Shown one piece after another: positions 1-6,103 of a DNA stretch of 11,738 nucleotides. The notes under the pieces were generated by a model, which worked only from the letters and a program-made list of their open reading frames with translations, ran no database searches and was not told where the DNA came from. Every line of letters starts with the position of its first letter. The first letter of the stretch is position 1. A program made the translations under genes and the position numbers. The DNA lies in the NCBI GenBank assembly GCA_050260015.1, contig JBLNBN010000037.1, positions 1 to 11,738 on the forward strand. Direction: 5' to 3'. This DNA comes from JBLNBN01 sp050260015. GTDB taxonomy: Bacteria; Bacteroidota; Ignavibacteria; Kapaibacteriales; UBA2268.

Positions 1-87
1 AACGTATATTATAGTGCGAACGAGTCAAATATTGCTTCATATCTTGGTCCTGTTTATTTATCAGTAGGAGCATATATCCCATGGTAG
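1..87 (+). CDS. 3' end of a paralogous exported barrel-like protein (partial)
   Basis: The window opens inside a reading frame that ends at TAG 85-87. It gives 28 residues and finishes LGPVYLSVGAYIPW. This tail is almost identical to the end of the protein encoded at 909-1550 (LGPVYISLGAYIPW), so the gene is a further member of the same exported family, and the closest visible relative of that copy. The 5' part lies outside the window. The next gene's ATG (81-83) overlaps the end of this frame, so the two are probably co-transcribed and translationally coupled. Function is unknown. By analogy with its relatives it would be a signal-peptide-bearing protein with a C-terminal beta-rich, membrane-barrel-like half. 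Confidence 0.7.
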   Translation, partial: NVYYSANESNIASYLGPVYLSVGAYIPW

Positions 88-96
88 AGGTACTTC
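42..96 (+). repeat. 55-nt near-identical gene-end repeat, copy 1
   Basis: Positions 42-96 match 1505-1559 at 51 of 55 bases. The match runs over the last 14 codons of a family gene, its TAG stop and 9 nt beyond it, then the two copies diverge sharply. Because identity continues past the stop, this reflects duplication or gene conversion of DNA rather than protein-level constraint alone. Confidence 0.75.
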
Positions 97-824
97 AAAA
101 TACGAGTAGAAACCTTTTAGTTTTGTTGTTTTTTATGGCTTTTTCTCTCCCCCTCCTCGCCGCCGCCCAAAGCGACACGACTGAGCACGACCCGTGGAAG
201 CATCCCTGGGGCGAGCTAACCGCTAAGGAAAAGGAAGAATTAAGCAAGCGCGCTCCGGATTTAGTAGCGCTAAGTAATGGCAAGAAAATCCAGTGCAAGA
301 TCACAAAGGAAGACAGTCTTGAACTGGTCGTAAATTTATCAGGTACTGACGATAAAAAATGGGAAAGAAACATACCCAAATCCGATATTGAATACTTTTC
401 CTACGACTATATTAAGTATGATTCGAGCGGCGAACAAGTTACCATAATAAAGAAGGACCCAACCATCCTGATAACGGCAGGCGTATTCCAGGCCGGCGGA
501 ATAATAGGCGTCGACGCGGAGTTAGCCCTAATGGATTATGTAGGGCTGCAGGCAGGCCTGGGATTGTTTAGCGCGGACGTCGCTCTGAATATTCATTTGG
601 ATAAATCAATTAGAAGCTCGTGCTTCAGCCTGCTGGCCCGATATCAGTTGGATATGTACAGAGGGTTTGGCGTATCTTATATATATCGCAGGGACAATGG
701 ATTTACCTTCCAGGTAGGCGTATGCCCCTACGTCGAATATCTTGGCATGAAGAACTATAAAGTTAATGCAGGGGATATATTTGGCATAGCCGTTTTGTCC
801 CTGGGATGGTATATCCCGCTATAA
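81..824 (+). CDS. Exported family protein, SGER/KSDI module plus barrel-like C-terminus
   Basis: 247 residues if started at ATG 81. Residues 1-29 form a signal peptide (R10, hydrophobic 11-28, then LAAA before QS). Residues 30-62 are a charged, Trp-containing insert that the paralogs lack. The family's N-terminal module follows, with SNGKKIQCKITKEDS at 65-79 and KSDIEYFSYDY at 100-110. The C-terminal half (about 128-247) alternates glycine, aromatic and hydrophobic residues and contains DVALNIH near 166-172, a hallmark shared with the copy at 3837-4493. That pattern suggests a small outer-membrane beta-barrel, which is inference. ATG 81 overlaps the stop of the preceding gene (ATGGTAG), which favours coupled re-initiation. 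The only other in-frame ATG (135) would leave a signal peptide without a positive charge. One caution is that the first codons lie inside a sequence repeated after another gene. Function is not recognised. Confidence 0.75.
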   Translation: MVEVLQNTSRNLLVLLFFMAFSLPLLAAAQSDTTEHDPWKHPWGELTAKEKEELSKRAPDLVALSNGKKIQCKITKEDSLELVVNLSGTDDKKWERNIPKSDIEYFSYDYIKYDSSGEQVTIIKKDPTILITAGVFQAGGIIGVDAELALMDYVGLQAGLGLFSADVALNIHLDKSIRSSCFSLLARYQLDMYRGFGVSYIYRRDNGFTFQVGVCPYVEYLGMKNYKVNAGDIFGIAVLSLGWYIPL

Positions 825-908
825 CTAGTTTTCGCGCAGCCTTTCGGGGCTGTCGGTATAAGCGTTGTTTTTATTGGCAGGCAACTAATTATATTAAAGA
901 AGGCTATT

Positions 909-1550
909 ATGAGAACAATTCTATTAATCGCATTAATATCGCTTACTTCATCTGTTGCGTATTCGCGCGACATAGTGCAGAAAAAGAGCGGCGAACGGAT
1001 ATTCGGCAAGATCGACAGCGTCGACAGCGCTTCGGTTACCGTAATGGTGTTGAGAGAAGGCGGCAATCCGACGCGAAGTACCATAAACAGGAGCGATATC
1101 GAATTTTTTGCATATGACTATAATGAATCCGAACTTCTTGAAGCTCCAAAGATAGAAAATAAGCGGGTAGACGATCCGGATTGCATATTGTCGATGGGGC
1201 TTTTGCAGGGATCAAGCCTAATAGCCGGGGCCGACCTGGAATTTAAGTTATGCGACTATTTAGGCGCTCACGCCGGCTTTGGAATTATCAGCGCCGACGC
1301 GGGAGTGGATATCCATTTCTCGCCAACAATCCGAAGCTCATGCCTCAGCCTCCAGGCTCACTACGAGTGGTTCTATTTTAGCAGGGGAATATCTATCGTG
1401 CCTACCTTCATTTATAGATCCCATAATTGGTTTACCGGGCAAATAGGTTATCGTATCCCAATCTATGGATATAGTATCTCAAAGGAATCATCTGCAGGAT
1501 CAGTTCTTGGTCCTGTTTATATATCATTAGGAGCTTACATCCCATGGTAG
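909..1550 (+). CDS. Exported family protein, SGER/RSDI module plus barrel-like C-terminus
   Basis: 213 residues with a clear signal peptide (MRTILLIALISLTSSVAYS, cleaved near residue 19). The mature N-terminal module begins with D21, has SGER at 27-30 and RSDIEFFAYDY at 61-71. These positions are identical to those of the copies at 3837 and 5381. A linker of about 20 residues leads to the C-terminal half, which has GLLQGSSLIAGADLEF (97-112), a glycine-rich stretch, DIHF, and a repeated pattern of aromatic and hydrophobic residues ending in GAYIPW. The start is well supported: AAGAAGG at 897-903 lies 5 nt before the ATG. The gap of 84 nt from the preceding paralog holds only a weak 5-bp hairpin, so read-through from upstream is possible. 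I read it as an envelope protein of unknown role; ligand and partner cannot be told from sequence. Confidence 0.85.
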   Translation: MRTILLIALISLTSSVAYSRDIVQKKSGERIFGKIDSVDSASVTVMVLREGGNPTRSTINRSDIEFFAYDYNESELLEAPKIENKRVDDPDCILSMGLLQGSSLIAGADLEFKLCDYLGAHAGFGIISADAGVDIHFSPTIRSSCLSLQAHYEWFYFSRGISIVPTFIYRSHNWFTGQIGYRIPIYGYSISKESSAGSVLGPVYISLGAYIPW

Positions 1551-1559
1551 AGGTACTTC
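1505..1559 (+). repeat. 55-nt near-identical gene-end repeat, copy 2
   Basis: Partner of 42-96 (4 mismatches in 55 nt). Here the sequence past the stop does not continue into a long gene. An ATG overlapping the stop opens only a 12-codon frame (MVEVLPGWRSPN), whereas in copy 1 the same ATG starts a 247-codon gene. Confidence 0.75.
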
Positions 1560-1687
1560 CTGGCTGGCGTAGCCCCAATTAATTCTGTCGGTAGCCTGAC
1601 GGGAAAGTCGGACAGGAAAAATGCGACTGATCCCGGCGTTGCGATCATTACTTCGTTCGGCAGGTGTCTCTCACTATAAAATATTCC

Positions 1688-1718
1688 TTGGATTAAGCGA
1701 AAAAAAGAGCTAAATTTG
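1688..1718 (+). promoter_or_regulatory. Bacteroidota-type promoter for the propeller gene
   Basis: TTG (1688-1690), a 20-nt spacer and TAAATTTG (1711-1718) fit the Bacteroidota -33/-7 consensus TTG/TTTG-N19..21-TAnnTTTG. Transcription would begin near 1725, giving a leader of about 47 nt before the ATG at 1772. It is the only good match in the 221-nt gap between the two genes. Confidence 0.55.
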
Positions 1719-1771
1719 AAAACCTTACATGTTTCCATTGTCCCGCGCAAAATAATAAGTAGGAAATAGTA

Positions 1772-3781
1772 ATGAAAAAGATGGCTCTCTTATTTTTATT
1801 TTTAATTTACCAGTTCGCTTTTTCACAATGGGAACCCTGCAACGTCGGCCTGACGGGGGCCGTGGTTTACGACGTCGCGGCCAAGGGCGGCGATCTCTAC
1901 GCGGGAACGAGGGACGGCGGCGTATTCAAGTCGACCGATAACGGCGCAAACTGGAGCCGCCTTAAACTAAAAATCGAAGGTTCCTCCGCAACGGCTCTAA
2001 CTGTCGGCGGCGGAAATATTATAGCCGGCGCCTTTATCGACGGCATTTACACCTCGACCGACGACGGCGCAAGCTGGACGCATACCTTACTTCCCTCCGC
2101 GGCAAGAACTATATTGGACCTTGAGGCTTATAACGGGAAAATTTTCGCAGGCACGTTCAACGGCGTTTTTGTCTCCGCCGATAACGGCATGAGCTGGACG
2201 CAAAAGAATAACGGGCTAACCGACACGAGCGCGCGGGCGATCTTCATATACCAGGGAAAGCTATACGCCTGGACAGATTCCGGCGTTTTCAGCTGGTCCG
2301 ATAACCCGGAAAGCTGGTCGGCCGTTTCGCCGTGGCTTCCCGATAACTACAGCCCCGACGACGTGACTACGGACGGAGACCGGGTAATTGTCGCCGCGGC
2401 GGAAGGCGTATTCATCTCTACCGATAACGGGGCAAATTGGACTAAACGCGACCTGGGGCTCGAAAATCCCGAGGTATGGTCGGTCGCCGTGAATGGCGAA
2501 AGGATCTTTGCCGGCACGAGGGCCAATGGGATATTTGTCTCGACGGACACCGGCGCTGCCTGGTCGCAAAAGAACAGCAAAATAGCGGCGTTAAATCTTA
2601 CAATTAACGGCGGCGAAATAATTGCCGGAACATTAGACGGCGTATTTATCTCGCCCGACAACGGGGATACCTGGCAGCATAGAAAGAATGGACTGATAGA
2701 CGCGGAAATCAATTGCGTCGCCGCCCAGGGCGAAAGGGTTTACGCCGGTGCCTGGTACGGCGGGCTGTATCTTTCCACGAATAGCGGCGACGACTGGACG
2801 AGCAAAATTGATTCCCTGCCCTGGAGCAACGTCAGCTGCATAGCGGCCGAGGGCGATAACGTTTATGCTGGCGCCGCAGAGCGGGGTATTTATGCCTCCA
2901 CGGACAAAGGCGAGAGCTGGACGCAACGGAACTCCGGTATCGATGACAAATCGATCAATTCTATCGCGGTAGCGAATGGTTATGCGTTCGCAGGCGCTAA
3001 ATACAAGGGAGTATTTCTCACCTCCGACGGCGGCATGAGCTGGGCTAAGAAAAACGCGGGTTTGCCGCCCAGCGAAGTTAATAGCCTGGCATTCGACGGG
3101 GAAAACCTTTACGCAGGCACGAGCGAAGGAGCGTTCGCCACCTCCGATTTGGGCGAGAGTTGGGCGGATATAAACGCTGGGGCCACGAACAAGAATATTT
3201 ATTCCATCTATACAATTGGGAGCAGCTTAGTCGCTTCGGCGGCGGACGGCTTTTACCTCACTACCGATAGGGGCGTCGCTTGGACAAATAAGTCCGCCGG
3301 CCTGCCCGCCTCGAGGATTAATTCATTCGTTTATGCGGGAAACCTGCTCATAGCGGCGACCGAGCTGCATGGCATCTACGTCTCGAAGGACTTCGGCGAC
3401 AGCTGGGTCGCCGTGAACGACGGATTGGAGGATCTTACCATAAAATCGCTCGCAGCGAACGACTCCCGCGTCTTTATCGGCACGGCCGGCGGCGGCATGT
3501 ACCGCGCGGCGATATCCTACCTAATTGAAAAGGACGTAGTCGAGCCCGCACGGGATCGCTTCTCCGTTCAAATTTATCCCAACCCAACCTCGGAATACGT
3601 TAACGCGGCTGTTCCAAGCGAAGCAGTCGGTACAAATATATATATTTACGATATGTACGGGAAGCCGGTATTAGTTAAAAAGGCGGATTCGCTTCTAAAC
3701 AGGATAGATTTGCTGAAGCTTTCCCCAGGGGCGTATTTCGTTCGCTGCGGCCATGCGGTCGCCGCTTTTATCAAGGAATAG
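1772..3781 (+). CDS. T9SS-exported 14-blade Asp-box beta-propeller protein
   Basis: 669 residues. The signal peptide is MKKMALLFLFLIYQFAFS, followed by QWEPC. From about residue 28 to 580 I count 14 repeats of about 40 residues, each of the form AxxGxxLYAGTxxGVFxSTDNGxxW. The S/T-x-D-x-G-x-x-W core is the Asp-box of BNR/sortilin/YCF48-like propellers. Twelve boxes are recognisable, blade 4 is degenerate (SWSDNPESW), and blade 14 lacks its last strand. The N-terminal QWEPCNVGL resembles the missing strand, so it may close the ring; 14 blades fit two seven-bladed propellers. Residues about 597-669 (FSVQIYPNPTS ... FIKE) are a type A T9SS sorting domain, so the protein should cross the outer membrane and be cell-surface attached or released. 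The ATG has AGGA at 1761-1764 and its own promoter. No catalytic sialidase or glycosidase residues can be assigned, so adhesion or ligand binding is only a guess. It is flanked by the barrel-like family, but a functional link is unproven. Confidence 0.9.
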   Translation: MKKMALLFLFLIYQFAFSQWEPCNVGLTGAVVYDVAAKGGDLYAGTRDGGVFKSTDNGANWSRLKLKIEGSSATALTVGGGNIIAGAFIDGIYTSTDDGASWTHTLLPSAARTILDLEAYNGKIFAGTFNGVFVSADNGMSWTQKNNGLTDTSARAIFIYQGKLYAWTDSGVFSWSDNPESWSAVSPWLPDNYSPDDVTTDGDRVIVAAAEGVFISTDNGANWTKRDLGLENPEVWSVAVNGERIFAGTRANGIFVSTDTGAAWSQKNSKIAALNLTINGGEIIAGTLDGVFISPDNGDTWQHRKNGLIDAEINCVAAQGERVYAGAWYGGLYLSTNSGDDWTSKIDSLPWSNVSCIAAEGDNVYAGAAERGIYASTDKGESWTQRNSGIDDKSINSIAVANGYAFAGAKYKGVFLTSDGGMSWAKKNAGLPPSEVNSLAFDGENLYAGTSEGAFATSDLGESWADINAGATNKNIYSIYTIGSSLVASAADGFYLTTDRGVAWTNKSAGLPASRINSFVYAGNLLIAATELHGIYVSKDFGDSWVAVNDGLEDLTIKSLAANDSRVFIGTAGGGMYRAAISYLIEKDVVEPARDRFSVQIYPNPTSEYVNAAVPSEAVGTNIYIYDMYGKPVLVKKADSLLNRIDLLKLSPGAYFVRCGHAVAAFIKE

Positions 3782-3836
3782 TATAGACTTATATGGCGGT
3801 AAATCAATTGATTTTATAAACTAACGGTAAATTTCT

Positions 3837-4493
3837 ATGAAAACATTACTCCTGGTCGCGGCGTTCATACTTGGCGCGGCGTTCGCAAACGCGGAAGACA
3901 TTGTGATTAAAACGAGCGGCGAGCGGCTTCGCTGCATCATCGAAAAGGAAGACAGCACGAGCCTTTATGTAATTATAACCAAGCAGGGCCAGCCGCCGAG
4001 ATCGATGGTTATTAATAAAAGCGATATTAAAGAGTTCGAGCGCGACGCAACTCCCAACCAACCCGTGGTAACCTCTACGCCGGACGCAAACGCGCAACCC
4101 AATTACGGCATCGGCGCGGCCCCTATTTTCGAAAAACCAAAAACTATATTAACGGTCGGACTTCTGCAGGGTTCATCTTTGATAGGCGGGGATTTCGAGT
4201 TCGCTCTTTCGGATAATATCGGCGGGCAGATAGGTGCAGGATTTATCGGGTTCGACGTGGCGTTGAATATCCATTTCAGACCTACGATCAAGAGTCCCTG
4301 CATAAGCATACAGTATTGGAATATCGGCATTGGCGATATGTTCCAGCTTGGCGCGTTGTCGGTAGGTTATGTCTATAGAGCCGACGAGTTATTTACGTGC
4401 CAATTTGGCCTGGGCACTACGGTCGTAGAAGGCGAAGCTGATGCCGCGCCATTATTACTTACATTTTCCGTTGGAGTATATTTCCCATTGTAG
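3837..4493 (+). CDS. Exported family protein, SGER/KSDI module plus barrel-like C-terminus
   Basis: 218 residues. The signal peptide is MKTLLLVAAFILGAAFANA with an Ala-x-Ala site, giving a mature start at E20-D21. The N-terminal module carries SGER at 27-30, C33, KEDS at 37-40 and KSDI at 61-64. A Pro/Asn/Thr-rich linker (about 71-98) joins it to a C-terminal half with GLLQGSSLIGGDFEF (108-122), GAGFIGFDVALNIHFRP and a final FSVGVYFPL. It aligns over its full length with the copies at 909 and 5381. There is no obvious Shine-Dalgarno sequence. The gap to the propeller gene is 55 nt and shows neither a terminator nor a convincing promoter, so the two may share a transcript. The next feature downstream is a strong hairpin terminator. 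Function is unknown; an outer-membrane or periplasmic location is inferred. Confidence 0.85.
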   Translation: MKTLLLVAAFILGAAFANAEDIVIKTSGERLRCIIEKEDSTSLYVIITKQGQPPRSMVINKSDIKEFERDATPNQPVVTSTPDANAQPNYGIGAAPIFEKPKTILTVGLLQGSSLIGGDFEFALSDNIGGQIGAGFIGFDVALNIHFRPTIKSPCISIQYWNIGIGDMFQLGALSVGYVYRADELFTCQFGLGTTVVEGEADAAPLLLTFSVGVYFPL

Positions 4494-4517
4494 TTAAATA
4501 GCGTAATATTTATAAAG

Positions 4518-4555
4518 AGCGGCCATCCCTTGCATGAGGGGATGGCCGCTTTCTT
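4518..4555. terminator. Bidirectional intrinsic terminator
   Basis: A perfect 12-bp stem (4518-4529 with 4539-4550) encloses a 9-nt loop. It is followed on the plus strand by TTCTTT and on the minus strand by CTTTATAAATATT. It sits between the convergent genes 3837-4493 (+) and 5381-4668 (-) and could serve both, best for the plus strand. Confidence 0.8.
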
Positions 4556-4667
4556 TAAGCCGGCGGCTTCATATTTTTGAAAAAAATGATCTCATCCCGG
4601 TCGTCTCTCCGCGGCTACGCCGCTGGAAGTAGATAGGGCGAGCCTAAAAATCAAAAACTCGATGCTC

Positions 4668-5381
4668 TTATTCAGCGTAATAATATCCAATTGTTATTAT
4701 GGGGAAAACCCGAAAGGAAAAGGACGCGGAGCCGCCGCTATATTTTTTGGATGAATTAGAGTACGCGAAAATGGGAGAAATAAGGCCTGCCTGGAATGAA
4801 AAACCTTGATCGGTCCTTATGCCGTACGTATAAGACGCTAAAATGAGACTAAATAATCCCGGCGCGCCTACATGCCAAAGCTGTAGGCTGATATAATTAC
4901 TTCTTACGTCCGGCATAAAATGAATATTGACGCCGAAATCAAATCCTATCAGTCCTGCTCCCGCTTGCACGCCTATATGATTAGGAGCCGCGCTCTCAAA
5001 ATCCATCCCCAATAACGATCCGCCGTTGCCTAATCCAAAAGTGGTAGAGTTATAAACGGGAATTCGTAATCTTTCTATCGAATCCTGCGTTCGCCTTGCT
5101 TCCCGATACTCAGTATAACTTCTTTGGATGTATTCGGAGTCAGGCGCCGTTAATGCGACTTTCCCCGTGTAATCCGTATAATAATAATTGATGTCGCTTT
5201 TTGCGATACCCGTTTCGAAATAATCTTTTTTATTAGCGATAAGGGCAATATAGAAATACAAGCTGTCCTCCTTGTATATTTGGCAGAGGACTCTTTCGCC
5301 GCTTTTAAGAATAATGAGGTCCTTCCCGTACGCAAGAAGCGAGGAGAGAATTAATAGAGCCGGAACAATGGCGCATCTCAT
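4668..5381 (-). CDS. Exported family protein, inverted and most divergent copy
   Basis: 237 residues from ATG 5381-5379, chosen because it gives a proper signal peptide (MRCAIVPALLILSSLLAYG) and has AGGG 8 nt upstream. An in-frame start 12 codons earlier would put a charged stretch ahead of it. The N-terminal module keeps family register: D21, SGER 27-30, C33, KEDS 37-40, KSDI 61-64 followed by a Tyr-rich YYYTDY. The linker is longer and charged. The C-terminal half has GNGGSLLGMDFESA, GVQAGAGLIGFDFGVNIHFMPD and a tail ending IGYYYAE rather than the YxPW/YxPL of the other copies. It lies opposite in orientation to its four relatives and faces the gene at 3837 across a shared terminator. Function is unknown. 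Confidence 0.85.
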   Translation of the reverse strand: MRCAIVPALLILSSLLAYGKDLIILKSGERVLCQIYKEDSLYFYIALIANKKDYFETGIAKSDINYYYTDYTGKVALTAPDSEYIQRSYTEYREARRTQDSIERLRIPVYNSTTFGLGNGGSLLGMDFESAAPNHIGVQAGAGLIGFDFGVNIHFMPDVRSNYISLQLWHVGAPGLFSLILASYTYGIRTDQGFSFQAGLISPIFAYSNSSKKYSGGSASFSFRVFPIITIGYYYAE

Positions 5382-5472
5382 AACTTTACCCTGAATTATT
5401 CTAAATATACAATTCAAAGGCGGCGTAAATATCCAGTAACTTAACTATGGAATTAATATAAAGCAAGCGAAA

Positions 5473-5507
5473 ATTGAAATCTTTCCTGGGAATATTGAAA
5501 CCTTTCC
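5473..5507. repeat. Tandem direct repeat, possible operator
   Basis: ATTGAAATCTTTCC (5473-5486) recurs as ATTGAAACCTTTCC (5494-5507), with 13 of 14 bases the same. The offset is exactly 21 bp, two turns of B-DNA. It lies in the divergent intergenic region between the exported family gene at 5381 (-) and the lipoprotein gene at 5560 (+), just upstream of the latter's possible promoter. This arrangement suits binding of a regulator on one face of the helix, which is inference. Confidence 0.45.
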
Positions 5508-5512
5508 ATCGC

Positions 5513-5544
5513 TTTATCCGTTTAATCGATAAAGTCAATATTTG
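5513..5544 (+). promoter_or_regulatory. Possible weak promoter for the lipoprotein gene
   Basis: TTTA (5513-5516), a 20-nt spacer and AATATTTG (5537-5544) differ from TTTG-N20-TAnnTTTG by one base in each element. The leader would be only about 9 nt. The position directly upstream of the ATG at 5560 is the main support. Confidence 0.3.
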
Positions 5545-5559
5545 AAAAACGGAAATAAA

Positions 5560-6030
5560 ATGAAACTGAAAATTCTACTTATCGCGGCATTACTTAGCGC
5601 TTCGCTTACGAGTTGCTTCTATTCAGATAACGATCCCGTTAACCCGGGCGACAACGTCTACTACGACGTTAATTATATAACTCTCTATGCGAATAATTGG
5701 AGCCAGACCCAAGAAGCGGGGCATTGGTACCAGAGGCACATGATGACCGAAATCACCCCCGACATTGTCGATTATGGAACGGTTACCTGCTACATTCTAA
5801 ACTCGAATAACGCCTGGGAAATTCTTCCGTTTACGACTGTCTTCCGCTCCGGCGATACGCTGACTTATTCGGAAGAGATGTGGTACTCGTACTCGGACAA
5901 TTATCTTGACGTCGACTACCGTTCCTCCCTGCCGTTCGGCGCAGTACCGCCCAGGCAGGACATAAAGATAAAAGTAGTAATTATGGACGTAAGCGACAAT
6001 TATATGTACGGTTTGCATAAAACCGACTAA
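5560..6030 (+). CDS. Small outer-membrane lipoprotein of unknown function
   Basis: 156 residues from ATG 5560. A TTG six codons earlier is in frame but would only add charged residues before the signal peptide. MKLKILLIAALLSASLTSC is a lipoprotein signal with lipobox L-T-S-C and lipidated Cys19. The acidic, Asn/Asp-rich stretch after it (FYSDNDPVNPGDN) resembles the tethers and surface-export signals of Bacteroidota lipoproteins. The body, with a segment EITPDIVDYGTVTCYI and then WEILPF, matches the general pattern ITxxIxxxGxVxxY...W..LPF that I recall from hypothetical Bacteroidota lipoproteins; no enzyme motif is visible. There is a single Cys besides Cys19. It is probably a single-gene transcript: divergent from the family gene to its left and ended by a strong terminator on its right. 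Confidence 0.8.
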   Translation: MKLKILLIAALLSASLTSCFYSDNDPVNPGDNVYYDVNYITLYANNWSQTQEAGHWYQRHMMTEITPDIVDYGTVTCYILNSNNAWEILPFTTVFRSGDTLTYSEEMWYSYSDNYLDVDYRSSLPFGAVPPRQDIKIKVVIMDVSDNYMYGLHKTD

Positions 6031-6047
6031 ATCCGCTTTGGATATTC

Positions 6048-6088
6048 AAAAAAAAGCTCCGCTTTATCAGGCGGAGCTTTTTCTTTTG
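6048..6088. terminator. Bidirectional intrinsic terminator
   Basis: AAAAAGCTCCGC (6051-6062) pairs perfectly with GCGGAGCTTTTT (6071-6082) around an 8-nt loop. There are T runs after it on the plus strand (TTTTTCTTTT) and A runs before it that become T runs on the minus strand. It lies between convergent genes, the lipoprotein (+) and the membrane protein (-), and can end both transcripts. Confidence 0.9.
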
Positions 6089-6103
6089 TACGGGACAGAT
6101 TAG

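Noticed and set aside
837..852. Terminator between the paralogs at 81 and 909
   Set aside because: The stem CAGCC/GGCTG has only 5 bp and no T run directly after it; it is too weak to call.
1535..1750. 71-codon minus-strand frame after the gene at 909-1550
   Set aside because: It overlaps the end of a real gene and the promoter of the next, and the translation has no supportable features.
1772..3781. Sialidase or other glycoside hydrolase, suggested by the Asp-boxes
   Set aside because: Asp-boxes are structural; I see no arginine triad or assignable catalytic acids, so no enzymatic call is made.
4572..4579. TATTTTTG matching the Bacteroidota -7 element
   Set aside because: There is no TTTG at the right distance upstream and no plus-strand gene downstream.
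1..5400. CRISPR array or mobile element behind the repeated sequences
   Set aside because: The repeats are homologous coding regions; there are no short regularly spaced repeats, terminal inverted repeats, transposase or integrase.
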